DNA of 62,501 nucleotides from Bacteroidales bacterium UBA3843 (GCA_002392745.1 DGHR01000016.1:1-62501); one strand, 5' to 3'; shown: positions 1-7,579, counted from the stretch's first letter. Notes: generated by a model from the letters alone, not told the origin. Program-made: numbers and translations.

Positions 1-15
1 ACTAATTGCCCGAAT
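1..15 (+). rRNA. 3' terminus of 23S rRNA (partial)
   Basis: The window opens with ACTAATTGCCCGA, which resembles the last bases of Bacteroidetes 23S rRNA, and a 5S gene follows about 230 nt later on the same strand. Only the end of the gene is inside the window, and the exact 3' boundary cannot be fixed from sequence alone. Confidence 0.6.
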
Positions 16-60
16 CTTTTTCTAAAAAGGATTTTTCCTTCTTTTAAGAAGGTTTATTAA

Positions 61-109
61 CTAGATTTTCTAGTCGACTAGTCCGCTAGTCAGCTAGGCG
101 ACTAGTTCT
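61..109. repeat. CTAG-phased octamer tandem repeat
   Basis: From 70 to 109 there are five 8-nt units beginning with CTAG (CTAGTCGA, CTAGTCCG, CTAGTCAG, CTAGGCGA, CTAGTTCT), preceded by a degenerate unit at 61. It lies in the 23S-5S spacer. The same unit family recurs at 15511-15555 between tpiA and the gamma carbonic anhydrase gene. Confidence 0.8.
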
Positions 110-110
110 C

Positions 111-159
111 CAACGAGCTTGATTGCTCGTAGCGCGTGAACGCGCTTCTACATTCGTTG
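111..159 (+). other. Predicted branched hairpin in the 23S-5S spacer
   Basis: CAACGA (111-116) can pair with TCGTTG (154-159). Within it, a GTAG-CGCG arm can pair with CGCG and CTAC around a TGAA loop (about 129-150), and a small GC-rich arm lies beside it. The fold was found by eye. It may take part in rRNA processing, which is inference. Confidence 0.5.
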
Positions 160-202
160 ATCTGTCAACCCCTTATTGAGGTTGTTGAGTTGGCTTTGAA
201 TT

Positions 203-234
203 AATTCTCAATTGTCAATTCTCAATTCTCAATT
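203..234. repeat. AATTCTC heptamer tandem repeat
   Basis: There are four 7-nt units (AATTCTC, AATTGTC, AATTCTC, AATTCTC) plus a partial unit, ending about 9 nt before the 5S gene. This is one of several junction heptamer arrays in the window. Confidence 0.85.
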
Positions 235-242
235 AACTACAT

Positions 243-354
243 TTAGGTGGTTATAGCGCTGAGGTCCCACCCCTTCCCATTCCGAACAGGGTCGTTAAGC
301 TCAGCATCGCCGATGGTACTGCACTGCGTTGTGGGAGAGTAGGTAGCCGCCACT
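243..354 (+). rRNA. rrf: 5S ribosomal RNA
   Basis: The sequence has the conserved 5S core CCATTCCGAACAG, the flanking helix elements, and complementary ends around GGTGG and CCGCC. It follows the 23S terminus and precedes a terminator, as expected for the last gene of an rRNA operon. The ends are accurate to a few bases. Confidence 0.93.
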
Positions 355-358
355 TTCA

Positions 359-392
359 GAGCCCTTCATCATTACGATGAGGGGCTCTTTGT
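359..392 (+). terminator. rRNA operon terminator
   Basis: GAGCCCTTCATC pairs with GATGAGGGGCTC (one G-U pair) around a short loop, followed by TTTGTTTATT. It closes the rRNA operon and faces the converging minus-strand gene at 417-737. Confidence 0.85.
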
Positions 393-416
393 TTATTGTG
401 GCGATGATGTTGCTTT

Positions 417-737
417 TTATAGCGATATCAGCAAACTATAATCTGTGCCATCGTCCGCAATGCTGTGACCGGAATGGTCAGTTGCAGCCACAACAGGTAC
501 CGTAAAATTGTCCTGACGCTCTGTCGGGCGATGGACAAAAAGCCCTATCAACAGACCCACAGCGGCGGCAGCAGGCGTTGCTATCCATCCCCAGTAACGG
601 GTGCGTTTGTGCGGAATGGGCATCGCTTCCGGCGCCCTTGTAGCAGATAGTGTTTCCGGGGTGGAGAGACTTTTCTCCGATTGTCCGCGCAGACGACGCG
701 CAGAAGCTGTGAGTTGGTCTTCAAAAGTATTACTCAT
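417..737 (-). CDS. Putative membrane-anchored partner (anti-sigma type) of the ECF sigma factor
   Basis: A 106-residue protein. The N-terminal 48 residues are hydrophilic and basic, followed by one membrane segment at about 50-68 (WIATPAAAAVGLLIGLFV) and a short outer tail. No family was recognised from sequence. Its start overlaps the end of the upstream ECF sigma factor gene by 8 nt, so the two are translationally coupled. Small single-pass proteins coded directly after an ECF sigma gene are often anti-sigma factors; that role is inferred from position and topology only. It lacks a visible zinc-binding HxxxCxxC motif, so it would not be a classical ZAS-type anti-sigma factor. It is the last gene of its operon and converges on the rRNA terminator. 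Confidence 0.7.
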   Translation of the reverse strand: MSNTFEDQLTASARRLRGQSEKSLSTPETLSATRAPEAMPIPHKRTRYWGWIATPAAAAVGLLIGLFVHRPTERQDNFTVPVVAATDHSGHSIADDGTDYSLLISL

Positions 738-1302
738 AATCTTTCAGTTTTAGTCGTAAATAATTGGTCAGTGTGTTGAGCCGCGATTTGACCGTCCCTT
801 CCGGAATGGCGATTATTGCCGCTATCTCCGGGATGGTCAGTTCTTGTGTGAAGCGCAGCTCAAACAGCATCTGCTGCGCCTCGTTCAACAGGGATAGTTC
901 CTGCTGCAGCGCACTATCAAATGTCGCTGCATCTAATTTCAGCGGAGTGCTGTCTTCTGCAATCGGCTCGTCTATCGGAAGCGAATCCAAGTACGCTTGC
1001 TCGTGTTGGTTTTGCCGGTAGGTGTTCTTGCAAAGGTTGTAAGCGATTGTGAAAATCCATGTGCGGAAGGGTTGACCGTCCGAATAGCTCCTCCGTGAGG
1101 ACCACACTTTCAGGAAGGTGTCTTGCATATGGTCCAATGCTTTTTCCTCGTCGCCGCCAAGCCGCCGGAAGAAGAATCCCTGCAGCAGCCGTGCATAGCG
1201 GCGGTAGAGTTCCGCAAAGGCCTTCTCATCGTCCTTCCGACAGACACGCTCCATGAGTTGCCCGTCGGAAAGAGACTTATAATTAACGAAAAGTGCTATC
1301 AT
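730..1302 (-). CDS. ECF-type RNA polymerase sigma factor
   Basis: A 190-residue sigma-70 family protein with only regions 2 and 4. Region 2 (about 33-100) contains the helix with LDHMQDTFLKVW and the DNA-melting stretch RTWIFTIAYNLCKNTYR. Region 4 (about 135-180) contains the helix-turn-helix LTIPEIAAIIAIPEGTVKSR. Length and layout fit extracytoplasmic function sigma factors. The gene is centre of a three-gene operon: its start overlaps the end of the exported 406-residue protein by 4 nt, and its end overlaps the small membrane protein by 8 nt. The neighbours suggest an envelope signal. Its target promoters are unknown. Confidence 0.93.
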   Translation of the reverse strand: MIALFVNYKSLSDGQLMERVCRKDDEKAFAELYRRYARLLQGFFFRRLGGDEEKALDHMQDTFLKVWSSRRSYSDGQPFRTWIFTIAYNLCKNTYRQNQHEQAYLDSLPIDEPIAEDSTPLKLDAATFDSALQQELSLLNEAQQMLFELRFTQELTIPEIAAIIAIPEGTVKSRLNTLTNYLRLKLKDYE

Positions 1303-2519
1303 TGCTTGTCGCCCAATAGGTTGAAATACTTTTGTTTCTCTTCGTTTGACAGCGATGTCCTTGCAACGGCTGCACTCAGGTATTGTGTCAGGCGGTTGGC
1401 GTGCAATGTATCACCTGCCTGCCTGTAACTCTTGACAACCGGCGCCAGCATGACCATATAGTTGAGCTGGATACGTTCGCTGCCTTTCCATTGCTCCTCG
1501 TTGACATAAAGCGGCTCTGTCAGATAGTCCATTCGGTATTTTTCTTCCACGTTTCGCATCGCAACAGCCATATTGTCGTAACCGTGCGTCGAATAACGGA
1601 ACACCAAGCCTTCGTTGTATAGTTTCCGGCTCAGACCGTTCTCTTTGGTCAGCGATTCACGCGGAGAGAAATAAGCAGGGCGGCGGCTTTCTTTGATGAT
1701 GTGTTCCACGATATCCTGCAAATACACCTCGTTCCCATTCTCCATGGCAGCGTAATCTTTGTTGACTTCGAACGGCTTGATACCCAGCTTGCGGCATAAG
1801 GCATCGCGGTACGTGTCCAACCACAGGAAAGATATAGGAATAATGATTTTATCGGTGTGCAGATCCAGTGCCTCTTGCAGAATGAGAGGAGCATAGAACG
1901 ACACATCGCCGTTCTCAAAGTAGAGCGCGCCGGGTTCCATTCCGCGCAGGCAGTTGTCCGCGTAACGGAGCAAATAGGACGGATACGCATTGTTCTTGTA
2001 GAGCGACAGCGCAAGCGTGTGCAGCGTGGCTCTGTCCGCATCGGATAGTTCACCTTTCAACGCCAGATAGGCAATCAGCATCGTTGTATTCTGCCGTCCT
2101 ATGTCTGCTGGAATCTGCTGCAATGCTTTTTCCGCCCACCGGGAAGCGTCCGCTCCTTGCATGTCGCGCTCTGTCTGATACATGGCTAAGTTATAGGTGA
2201 ACGAATTGGGGATGTGCTTTGCCATTTCGTCCAACACCGCCTTTTTGCGGTCGGTCATGCCGTATTGGTCATTGAGCATGTCGACATAACGCGCAGCACT
2301 GAAATACTGCTCCCAAGCATGTTCGTCGGATGGGTTGGCTTGCGCCTTTTTCTGCCAAAGGTTTTGCTGGTGTTCATACCATGCGGCGTCGTACTCATCT
2401 ACTACAATACCGCGGATTTCTTGGGGCTCCTGCGTTTCCGGATGCGTGAACGCTTGGAGTGTCCCGATGCAGCCCAATGATAAAACGACGGCCGCAAGAA
2501 TGATAATCTTTTTTTGCAT
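1299..2519 (-). CDS. Exported protein of unknown function, first gene of ECF sigma operon
   Basis: A 406-residue protein with an N-terminal signal peptide (MQKKIIILAAVVLSLGCIGTLQA). A lipobox-like LGC occurs inside the hydrophobic stretch, but the segment goes on to a signal-peptidase-I-like LQA. The rest is rich in alpha helix, Trp and Tyr, with stretches resembling TPR-like helical pairs (for example around residues 55-85), though I cannot assign a domain. It overlaps the ECF sigma gene by 4 nt, so it is produced with it. It may sense or execute the response controlled by that sigma factor (inference). The signal peptide supports the chosen ATG at 2519. Confidence 0.75.
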   Translation of the reverse strand: MQKKIIILAAVVLSLGCIGTLQAFTHPETQEPQEIRGIVVDEYDAAWYEHQQNLWQKKAQANPSDEHAWEQYFSAARYVDMLNDQYGMTDRKKAVLDEMAKHIPNSFTYNLAMYQTERDMQGADASRWAEKALQQIPADIGRQNTTMLIAYLALKGELSDADRATLHTLALSLYKNNAYPSYLLRYADNCLRGMEPGALYFENGDVSFYAPLILQEALDLHTDKIIIPISFLWLDTYRDALCRKLGIKPFEVNKDYAAMENGNEVYLQDIVEHIIKESRRPAYFSPRESLTKENGLSRKLYNEGLVFRYSTHGYDNMAVAMRNVEEKYRMDYLTEPLYVNEEQWKGSERIQLNYMVMLAPVVKSYRQAGDTLHANRLTQYLSAAVARTSLSNEEKQKYFNLLGDKQ

Positions 2520-2730
2520 GAGTTTGTATTTTTATCGGTTTCTATTCAGTTCTTGAGTGCGCTCTCACTACTGCATACACCGATACTTGTCAATCGTTCA
2601 TTTTCTCTTGCAAAAAATATACCAATAAAGATACAATTCTTAGTATATGTGCCGCCTCCCTTACTCTCTTCTTCTGCTCTTAGCCGTTTAGTTCTCGCGG
2701 CTGTTTCCGCGAGTTACAGCCCCATCTCAT

Positions 2731-2768
2731 CGGGGTCCCCGGGAATTTTAATTCTTGGGGAGAGCGGG
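2731..2768 (-). repeat. Partial P1 composite hairpin (third arm only)
   Basis: On the minus strand the sequence reads CGCTCTCCCC, then a small AT-rich hairpin (GAATT/AATTC), then GGGGACCCC. This is the same frame as the third arm of the full P1 elements at 13501 and 62090, with a different inner stem. As in the other copies, it is oriented with the flanking genes. Confidence 0.6.
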
Positions 2769-3061
2769 AACGCCCGTGTAATTACCGCTAAAACGCGGTT
2801 TTAGCGCATTACTTAGGGCAGTTTACGCGAAGCGTCGTAGGTCTCGACGGTCTTGCTCTGGATGATTACCGAGGTGTCGCCTTTCTGCCATGCTTCCGAC
2901 CGTGTCGTAATCGTCCTTGTCACGTTGCACGAACTATGGAAAATCATAGATTTTCGATTCGGGCGGTAGTTTTTTGTCTCTCGGTCTTGTCTCGGTCATC
3001 GGTCGGTCATCGGTCGGTCGGGAGACTGTTACATGAATGAAGCATGGCGAAGCGTAACAAT

Positions 3062-3087
3062 ACAAAAAAAACGTCCCGAAGGACGCT
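3062..3087 (-). terminator. Terminator after the DUF6249-like gene
   Basis: On the minus strand GCGTCC-TTCG-GGACG is followed by an unbroken T tract (3071 down to 3063). It lies about 35 nt past the stop of the 3120-3551 gene. Confidence 0.85.
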
Positions 3088-3119
3088 TTTGAAGAAGATT
3101 TTTATGTGATATGTCATAA

Positions 3120-3551
3120 TCACTCTTTTATTTCGTTGCTCTCTTCCTTCTTGCCGTATTTCTTGTACAGACGCATCTCTACGAGGAACGAGCAGAGCAG
3201 CCCGATGCCGATGCCGAAGGCGATGATGAGCCAGAAATAGATGCTCTTGGTTGCTACGCCCGCCAGCCAGTCGATACATGCGCCCAGGCCGATACCTAGT
3301 AACACACAGGCTGCGCGGAGCGTGTCCAGATTGAAAGGTCCCATCTTGCGCGGTTGCTTCTTCGGTTCGTCAATCAGCAGTTTGGCGGTCTCCGGATCGG
3401 TGTGGTTCTCAATGATGAGTTGGCGGACTTCTTTGTCATGCTTCTTCTTATTCATTGCTGACACAAAAACCATGATAATAGCCACAATTGGGATTGCGAG
3501 CGATAAAATAACTCCTGCTAATGGAATCATTACTCCTAAAATATCTTCCAT
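3120..3551 (-). CDS. DUF6249-like membrane protein
   Basis: A 143-residue protein with three hydrophobic segments: about 6-31 (GVILSLAIPIVAIIMVFVS), 83-98 and 103-125 (YFWLIIAFGIGIGLLCSFLV). A soluble charged loop (about 33-72) between the first two contains HTDPETAKLLID. The pattern matches the small DUF6249 proteins that accompany ECF sigma genes in Bacteroidales. The gene follows an ECF sigma gene and its 105-residue partner after about 90 nt and ends at a strong terminator, so it is probably part of that regulon. Molecular function is unknown. Confidence 0.8.
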   Translation of the reverse strand: MEDILGVMIPLAGVILSLAIPIVAIIMVFVSAMNKKKHDKEVRQLIIENHTDPETAKLLIDEPKKQPRKMGPFNLDTLRAACVLLGIGLGACIDWLAGVATKSIYFWLIIAFGIGIGLLCSFLVEMRLYKKYGKKEESNEIKE

Positions 3552-3641
3552 AATACTATAAATTTTAATTGTTTAACAATGTTATTTTTGCGGGCTACCG
3601 GTCTGCCCTTCTATTTGTATGATACGCGGAGTGCAGAAAGG

Positions 3642-3959
3642 TTACACTTCCGGCGAAAAATAACGGAGCCGTTGCGCTGCCAGACCAAGGACGGTAGCAA
3701 CGGGGATAGCCATGCAAACGGTTTGCAGCTGCTCCGGCATTTCCGGCATAAAGACAAAGAGCGCATAGATATACACTACTACAGCGAGCGGCAGACCGAA
3801 ACAGAGCACCAATAGTTTTGCCCATTTGCGCAGGGTCTTGAGGCGCATGTCGCGGCGTACGGTGCGCATGACCTGACGGTTTATCTGTTCGACCGCTTTG
3901 TGCTGCTGTGCAGACTGCTCAAACAGCATGTCTAATTCGTGATCAGTTATCCTTTCCAT
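3642..3959 (-). CDS. Small two-pass membrane protein, possible anti-sigma factor
   Basis: A 105-residue protein. The N-terminal 43 residues form a charged amphipathic region (LDMLFEQSAQQHKAVEQ), followed by two membrane segments at about 48-68 and 80-97. Its start overlaps the end of the upstream ECF sigma gene by 17 nt, which implies coupled translation. An N-terminal soluble helix plus membrane anchor is compatible with sequestering a sigma factor at the membrane, but no anti-sigma signature is visible, so this is inferred from context. Confidence 0.75.
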   Translation of the reverse strand: MERITDHELDMLFEQSAQQHKAVEQINRQVMRTVRRDMRLKTLRKWAKLLVLCFGLPLAVVVYIYALFVFMPEMPEQLQTVCMAIPVATVLGLAAQRLRYFSPEV

Positions 3960-4503
3960 GTTCTATCTTTTTCTTCAGTCTTTCTCTGATGCGGAATAGC
4001 CGCACCTTGATGTTGTTTTCTGTTTGTCCGAGCCGGCAGGCAATCTTCTGTAGCGGCACTCCTTCGTAATAATGCCATCGGATAATCTGTTGCTCTTGTT
4101 CCGGCAGTTGGGCTATTGCTTGCTCCAAGGCTTGGAGTTGTTGTTCTTTCTGCTCGTTGTATGTCTCATCCGCTACATCCGCCAAATCCGTTGTACATCG
4201 TACATCGCCAAATCGTACTTCCCCTCGTCGTTTTTCTTTTTCCAGCAGGCGTAACCCGATATGATTAGCAATGACAGTCACCCACGAGCCGAAATTGCCG
4301 CCTTGCCATGAAGCCAGTTGTTTGTATGCTTGAATAAACGCCGTTTGTGTCACTTCTGCGGCATCCTCTTCGTCATGCATCAAACGCAAGGCAGCACTGT
4401 AAACCGGCAAAGAGTAGCGTTGCATCAGCATCTCAAACGCCCGCGGATTGTTCTCGCGCAGCACTTGCCGGATCAGTTCTATATCGGATAAATTGTCGTT
4501 CAC
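3943..4503 (-). CDS. ECF-type RNA polymerase sigma factor (second locus)
   Basis: A 186-residue sigma factor with region 2 at about 23-95 (DEEDAAEVTQTAFIQAYKQL, then FGSWVTVIANHIGLRLLEKE) and region 4 at about 125-180 (LPEQEQQIIRWHYYEGVPL with helix-turn-helix IACRLGQTENNIKVRLFRIR). It resembles the RpoE/SigW group. It heads an operon with the overlapping 105-residue membrane protein and probably the DUF6249-like gene. Two independent ECF loci lie within 5 kb, both beside the rRNA operon. Confidence 0.93.
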   Translation of the reverse strand: MNDNLSDIELIRQVLRENNPRAFEMLMQRYSLPVYSAALRLMHDEEDAAEVTQTAFIQAYKQLASWQGGNFGSWVTVIANHIGLRLLEKEKRRGEVRFGDVRCTTDLADVADETYNEQKEQQLQALEQAIAQLPEQEQQIIRWHYYEGVPLQKIACRLGQTENNIKVRLFRIRERLKKKIEHGKDN

Positions 4504-4580
4504 CTACTGATAAGATACACAAATCGTCAAAAGGTTACACCTCCAAAAGCATTTTATTGCATATAGAGGTATTTGCCCAT

Positions 4581-4892
4581 TTACGCCAAGATATCTTGGT
4601 ATTCGTCAGTGCGGGTCAGCACTTTCTGCGCGTAGGAGCAGACAGGGATGATCTTGCGGCTGTTGGCGCGTGCGAAGTCCACAGCGGCAAGAACCATCTG
4701 ACGGGCGATGCCGCGTCCCTCAAAGCCCTCAAACACCCGCGTATGGTCAATAATCATGCGTTCGGGCGTTGGACGGGAGTAGGTCATCTCGCCGACCTGT
4801 ACCGGTTCCGTGCATGCTCCTTCTTCGGTAGCTTGCAGCCACGCCTCGAAAATGCCGTTCTTCCCGGTCTCGTTGTGTTGAATAGTAATCAT
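4581..4892 (-). CDS. GNAT-like N-acetyltransferase (YjdJ/GtlB type)
   Basis: About 103 residues from the ATG at 4892. An in-frame ATG at 4919 would add nine residues, but it falls inside the hairpin at 4918-4973. The motif VFEGFEGRGIARQMVLAAV matches the acetyl-CoA binding segment of short GCN5-like acetyltransferases, followed by IIPVCSYAQKVL, where the C-SYA element is typical of this small family. The substrate is unknown. The protein is at the usual length for stand-alone YjdJ-like proteins. It is the last gene after tatC on this strand, separated from it by 175 nt that hold a hairpin. Confidence 0.85.
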   Translation of the reverse strand: MITIQHNETGKNGIFEAWLQATEEGACTEPVQVGEMTYSRPTPERMIIDHTRVFEGFEGRGIARQMVLAAVDFARANSRKIIPVCSYAQKVLTRTDEYQDILA

Positions 4893-4917
4893 GGTTGCTG
4901 GTATTTTGCATTCATTC

Positions 4918-4973
4918 ACGTTCGCATCTCGTTCTTAGCCCTGAAGGGCACGATTAGTTCGCATCGCGAACGT
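4918..4973 (-). repeat. Nested hairpin between tatC and the acetyltransferase gene
   Basis: ACGTTCGC (4918-4925) is the perfect complement of GCGAACGT (4966-4973). Inside lies GCCC-TGAA-GGGC (4938-4949). The design, an outer stem with an inner arm just before a start codon, resembles the P2 elements but the sequence differs. Confidence 0.65.
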
Positions 4974-5067
4974 CTCTGTAGGGTTCTTCTCCCATTCCAA
5001 TAATTGCCTTTTTAGTTCTATTCCGTATGCGTAGCCGCCTAATTTGCCGTGCGCGGGGGAGGAGCCG

Positions 5068-5817
5068 TTATTGGCGGGCAAGGCGAATGCTGATTTCGTA
5101 GAGTATATACAGCGGGAGCGTGACGAGTAAGAGTGTGAAGGCGTCTCCGGTAGGAGTGATGACCGCCGCGAGAATCATGAGTGCGACGAGTGCGTGTCGT
5201 CTGTATCGTCTGAGCCAGTCCGCCTCCAGCAGTCCGGCTTTGGCGAGCGCCCAAGCGACGAGCGGCATCTCGAAGAGGATACCCATCATGAGCGAGAGCA
5301 TCACGAGGGTAAAGATATACGAGTCCAGCGCTATTTGGTTCACCACCTCTGGCTGCACCTGGTAGGTAGCGAGGAATCGGAACGCGAAGGGGAAGATAAT
5401 GAAATAGTTGAGCGCAATGCCGCAGAAGAACATCAGCGAGCCGAAGGTGATGATACGCTTCGCCGCCCGTTTCTCGTTCCTGTAGAGCGCCGGTGCGGTA
5501 AACGCATAGAGTTGTCCAATCAGGAAAGGGAATGCCAGCAGCAGTCCCACCAGTGCCGCCATCTGCATATGCACGGTGAACTGCGCGGCGAGTTGGGTGT
5601 TGATAAAGGAGACAGAAACCTCTTCCCCACCTTCCACACAAGGAAGGGCGCGAAGTAAGCGATACGTGATAAAATCCGGGTGAGAGGGTGCGAAGAGGAC
5701 GGCAAAGAGGGTGTCGCGGAAGCAGAAAGCCGCTACCGCACACACCGCCCACGCCACCACGCAACGTATCAGAACGCTGCGCAGTTCGTCCAGATGATCC
5801 CAAAATGATTTAGCCAA
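5068..5817 (-). CDS. tatC: Sec-independent protein translocase TatC
   Basis: A 249-residue inner-membrane protein. It is the multispanning core of the twin-arginine translocase and binds the RR signal peptide of folded substrates. It begins with the typical cytoplasmic MAKSFWDHLDELRSVLIRCV, then about six membrane segments. GSLMFFCGIALNYFIIFPFA (about 127-146) and ILFEMPLVAWALAKAGLL (about 188-205) match the conserved TatC elements, including the F-E-x-P motif. It follows tatA by 21 nt. A Tat-type substrate gene (6170-7579) lies just upstream of tatA, so pathway and cargo are adjacent. Confidence 0.97.
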   Translation of the reverse strand: MAKSFWDHLDELRSVLIRCVVAWAVCAVAAFCFRDTLFAVLFAPSHPDFITYRLLRALPCVEGGEEVSVSFINTQLAAQFTVHMQMAALVGLLLAFPFLIGQLYAFTAPALYRNEKRAAKRIITFGSLMFFCGIALNYFIIFPFAFRFLATYQVQPEVVNQIALDSYIFTLVMLSLMMGILFEMPLVAWALAKAGLLEADWLRRYRRHALVALMILAAVITPTGDAFTLLLVTLPLYILYEISIRLARQ

Positions 5818-5838
5818 GCTAATGTACGATTTAACGAT

Positions 5839-6024
5839 TTACGATTGACGGTTTTCGTCTTTGGGCGCTTCGTCTTTGGGCGCTTCATCGCCTTCTTTCA
5901 TACCGTCCTTGAAGGACTTGACACCTTTTCCGAGGCCCTTCATCAGTTCAGGAATTTTCTTGCCGCCGAAGAGCAGCAAAACGATGAGGGCGATAATGAT
6001 GATTTCTGTAATACCGATATGCAT
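5839..6024 (-). CDS. tatA: Twin-arginine translocase subunit TatA/E
   Basis: A 61-residue protein. It has a short N-terminal membrane helix (ITEIIIIALIVLLLFGGKKI), the FGG hinge, an amphipathic helix (PELMKGLGKGVKSFKDGMKE) and an acidic tail with a tandem EAPKDEAPKDE. It is a standard TatA/E with no TatB in the window, as is common in Bacteroidetes where TatA is bifunctional. The ATG comes directly after a composite hairpin (6027-6138), which may affect its expression. Confidence 0.95.
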   Translation of the reverse strand: MHIGITEIIIIALIVLLLFGGKKIPELMKGLGKGVKSFKDGMKEGDEAPKDEAPKDENRQS

Positions 6025-6026
6025 AC

Positions 6027-6138
6027 CGCGCGAGCTATCCTCGTAAGCGCCACAAAACTCCGTTTTATGGGTAGTTGCTCGGATGCTCTCGCTCTTCGGT
6101 CCGCAAAAACACGTTTTTACGTCCCGAGGTTAGAGAGC
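6027..6138 (-). repeat. P2 composite hairpin element, copy a (5' of tatA)
   Basis: On the minus strand GCGCTCTC-CCTCGGGACGT, an AAAAAC/GTTTTT arm, and CGGACCGAAGAGCGAGAGC form a long hairpin. A second arm follows (ATCC/GGAT outer, CCATAAAAC/GTTTTGTGG inner) and then AGCTCGCGCG, which ends 2 nt before the tatA ATG. The copy at 41793-41912 shares the joints and its distance from the ATG but has different, still complementary, stems. Confidence 0.8.
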
Positions 6139-6169
6139 GCCTCTTAGCTCATAGAGGGATAAATATTTA

Positions 6170-7579
6170 TTATTCGTTATTTTGTTTCAACGTTTCCACG
6201 AATCGGTCGATGCGCTGCATCTCCTTCGGGATGTCGATGCGTTGCGGGCAGTGGCTGACACAATGGTCGCATCCGATGCAATGGTCCGCCTGGCGTACGG
6301 TCGGCACAGCCCGTTCGTAGCTGACGAGGAAGGCACGTCTGTTTCGCCGGTACTCGTTGTCCTGTCCGTCAGCCGCCGGCATCAGACCTTCGGCAATACA
6401 CTTGTTGTAATGCGCGAAGATACCCGGGATGTTCAGTCCGTACGGGCAGGGCATGCAGTAGTTGCAGGCGGTGCAAGGAATGGCTTTCAGTTCGTAGATA
6501 TCTCTGGCGAGTGTCAGGAGCCACTGCTCTTCTTCCGCTGTGAGGGGAAACAAAGGTGAATAGGTCGTGACATTTTCTTTCATGTGCTCCAGATAGGTCA
6601 TCCCGGAGAGGACGGTCAGCACGCCTTCGGGGTTGCCCGCAAAGCGGAACGCCCACGCGGCAGGCGAATAGCGGCTGTCTTTCTCGCGCATCTTGGCGGT
6701 GATTGCGTCCGGCTGCTTCGCCAGACGGCCACCCAACAGCGGCTCCATGATCACCGCCGGAATACCGCGTTTATGCAGCTCCGCATAGAGATATTCGGCG
6801 TCGGTGTTGCGCGGGTTGATCTCGTTGGCGTAGTTCCAGTCCAGATAGTTCAACTCTATCTGCACGAAGTCCCAATGATACTTACCCTCGTCATGCCACT
6901 GAAGGAGGGTGTCAAAGACCTTCACATCGCCGTGGTACGAGAAACCGAGGTTACGGATGCGCCCTTTCCTCTTCTGTTCCACGAGCCAATCGAGGATGCC
7001 GTTCTCCATATACCGTCCGTAGAAAGCACCCATGCCATCTCTACCACCTCCGCTCATGCCTATGCCGTGCAACAAGAGGTAGTCCACGTAGTCGGTTTGG
7101 AGGTATTGCAGCGAACGCTCGAACATCGCCTTGGATTCCGCGGCAGTCCAAGTGTCGGGCGAGAAATTAGACAGTTTGGTAGCGATGAAATAACGGTTTC
7201 TCGGATGCCGTGCCAGTGCGATACCGGTGCTCTGTTCCGAGAGGCCCTGGCAATACGCCGGCGATGTATCGAAATAATTGACGCCATGCTCGAGCGCATA
7301 GTCCACCATCTCGTTAACCGCCTGCTGGTCAATCGGGCTGTCGGGGTTCTCACGCGCTGTGCCGCCTGCCTGTACCGGCAGACGCATCATTCCGAACCCC
7401 AGCAGCGAAACCCGGTCGCCGGAGTTAGGGTTGGTGCGAAGGGTCATGCCATTGACCATTTGGTCATTTGCCATTTGGTCATTCATTGGACCGTTTTTGC
7501 CGTTCTTGCAGGCGGTGGCCAGCACCGATGTGGCGGCTACTGCGGCTGCGCTATGTTTGATAAATTCTCTTCTGTCCAT
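6170..7579 (-). CDS. Tat-exported aldo/keto reductase with C-terminal 4Fe-4S centres
   Basis: About 469 residues from the ATG at 7579. The N-terminus MDRREFIKHSAAAVAATSV carries a twin-arginine signal and ends LATAC, so it may be a Tat lipoprotein. An aldo/keto reductase barrel follows (GFGMMRLPV; GVNYFDTSPAYCQG with catalytic Asp/Tyr; YLLLHGIG). The C-terminal ferredoxin-like part has CTACNYCMPCPYG and CIGCDHCVSHCPQ. The oxidised substrate is unknown. The adjacent membrane polyferredoxin (19 nt upstream) could pass electrons. Residues about 31-42 (PMNDQMANDQMVNG) are encoded by a short tandem repeat (7454-7490), an apparent in-frame insertion after the signal. Confidence 0.92.
   Translation of the reverse strand: MDRREFIKHSAAAVAATSVLATACKNGKNGPMNDQMANDQMVNGMTLRTNPNSGDRVSLLGFGMMRLPVQAGGTARENPDSPIDQQAVNEMVDYALEHGVNYFDTSPAYCQGLSEQSTGIALARHPRNRYFIATKLSNFSPDTWTAAESKAMFERSLQYLQTDYVDYLLLHGIGMSGGGRDGMGAFYGRYMENGILDWLVEQKRKGRIRNLGFSYHGDVKVFDTLLQWHDEGKYHWDFVQIELNYLDWNYANEINPRNTDAEYLYAELHKRGIPAVIMEPLLGGRLAKQPDAITAKMREKDSRYSPAAWAFRFAGNPEGVLTVLSGMTYLEHMKENVTTYSPLFPLTAEEEQWLLTLARDIYELKAIPCTACNYCMPCPYGLNIPGIFAHYNKCIAEGLMPAADGQDNEYRRNRRAFLVSYERAVPTVRQADHCIGCDHCVSHCPQRIDIPKEMQRIDRFVETLKQNNE
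7454..7490 (-). repeat. In-frame short tandem repeat inside the aldo/keto reductase gene
   Basis: The minus strand has two near copies of AATGACCAAATGGC (period 14), encoding NDQMANDQMVN after the signal peptide. The same unit occurs at 24134-24217 before the exosortase gene. Confidence 0.75.

Larger units (their letters stand above)
2520..3119. other. 600-bp gene-free stretch with several hairpins
   Basis: No convincing gene. It contains a perfect hairpin CTCGCGG/CCGCGAG (2694-2713), a hairpin related to the P1 element (2731-2768), a hairpin GCTAAAAC/GTTTTAGC (2787-2805), an 11-nt direct repeat CGGTCATCGGT (2993-3014) and the terminator of the upstream gene (3062-3087). A peptide-like frame on the minus strand (about 2814-2990) has no start or family that I recognise. 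Confidence 0.6.

Noticed and set aside
31..60. AAGGATTTTTCCTT hairpin after the 23S end as a terminator
   Set aside because: The 5S gene follows in the same operon. It is more likely part of the rRNA processing stem.
2814..2990. Minus-strand peptide-like frame ending ETYDASRKLP before a stop
   Set aside because: It has no start codon with a promoter, runs into an 11-nt repeat and matches no family I know. It could be a gene remnant, but this cannot be supported.
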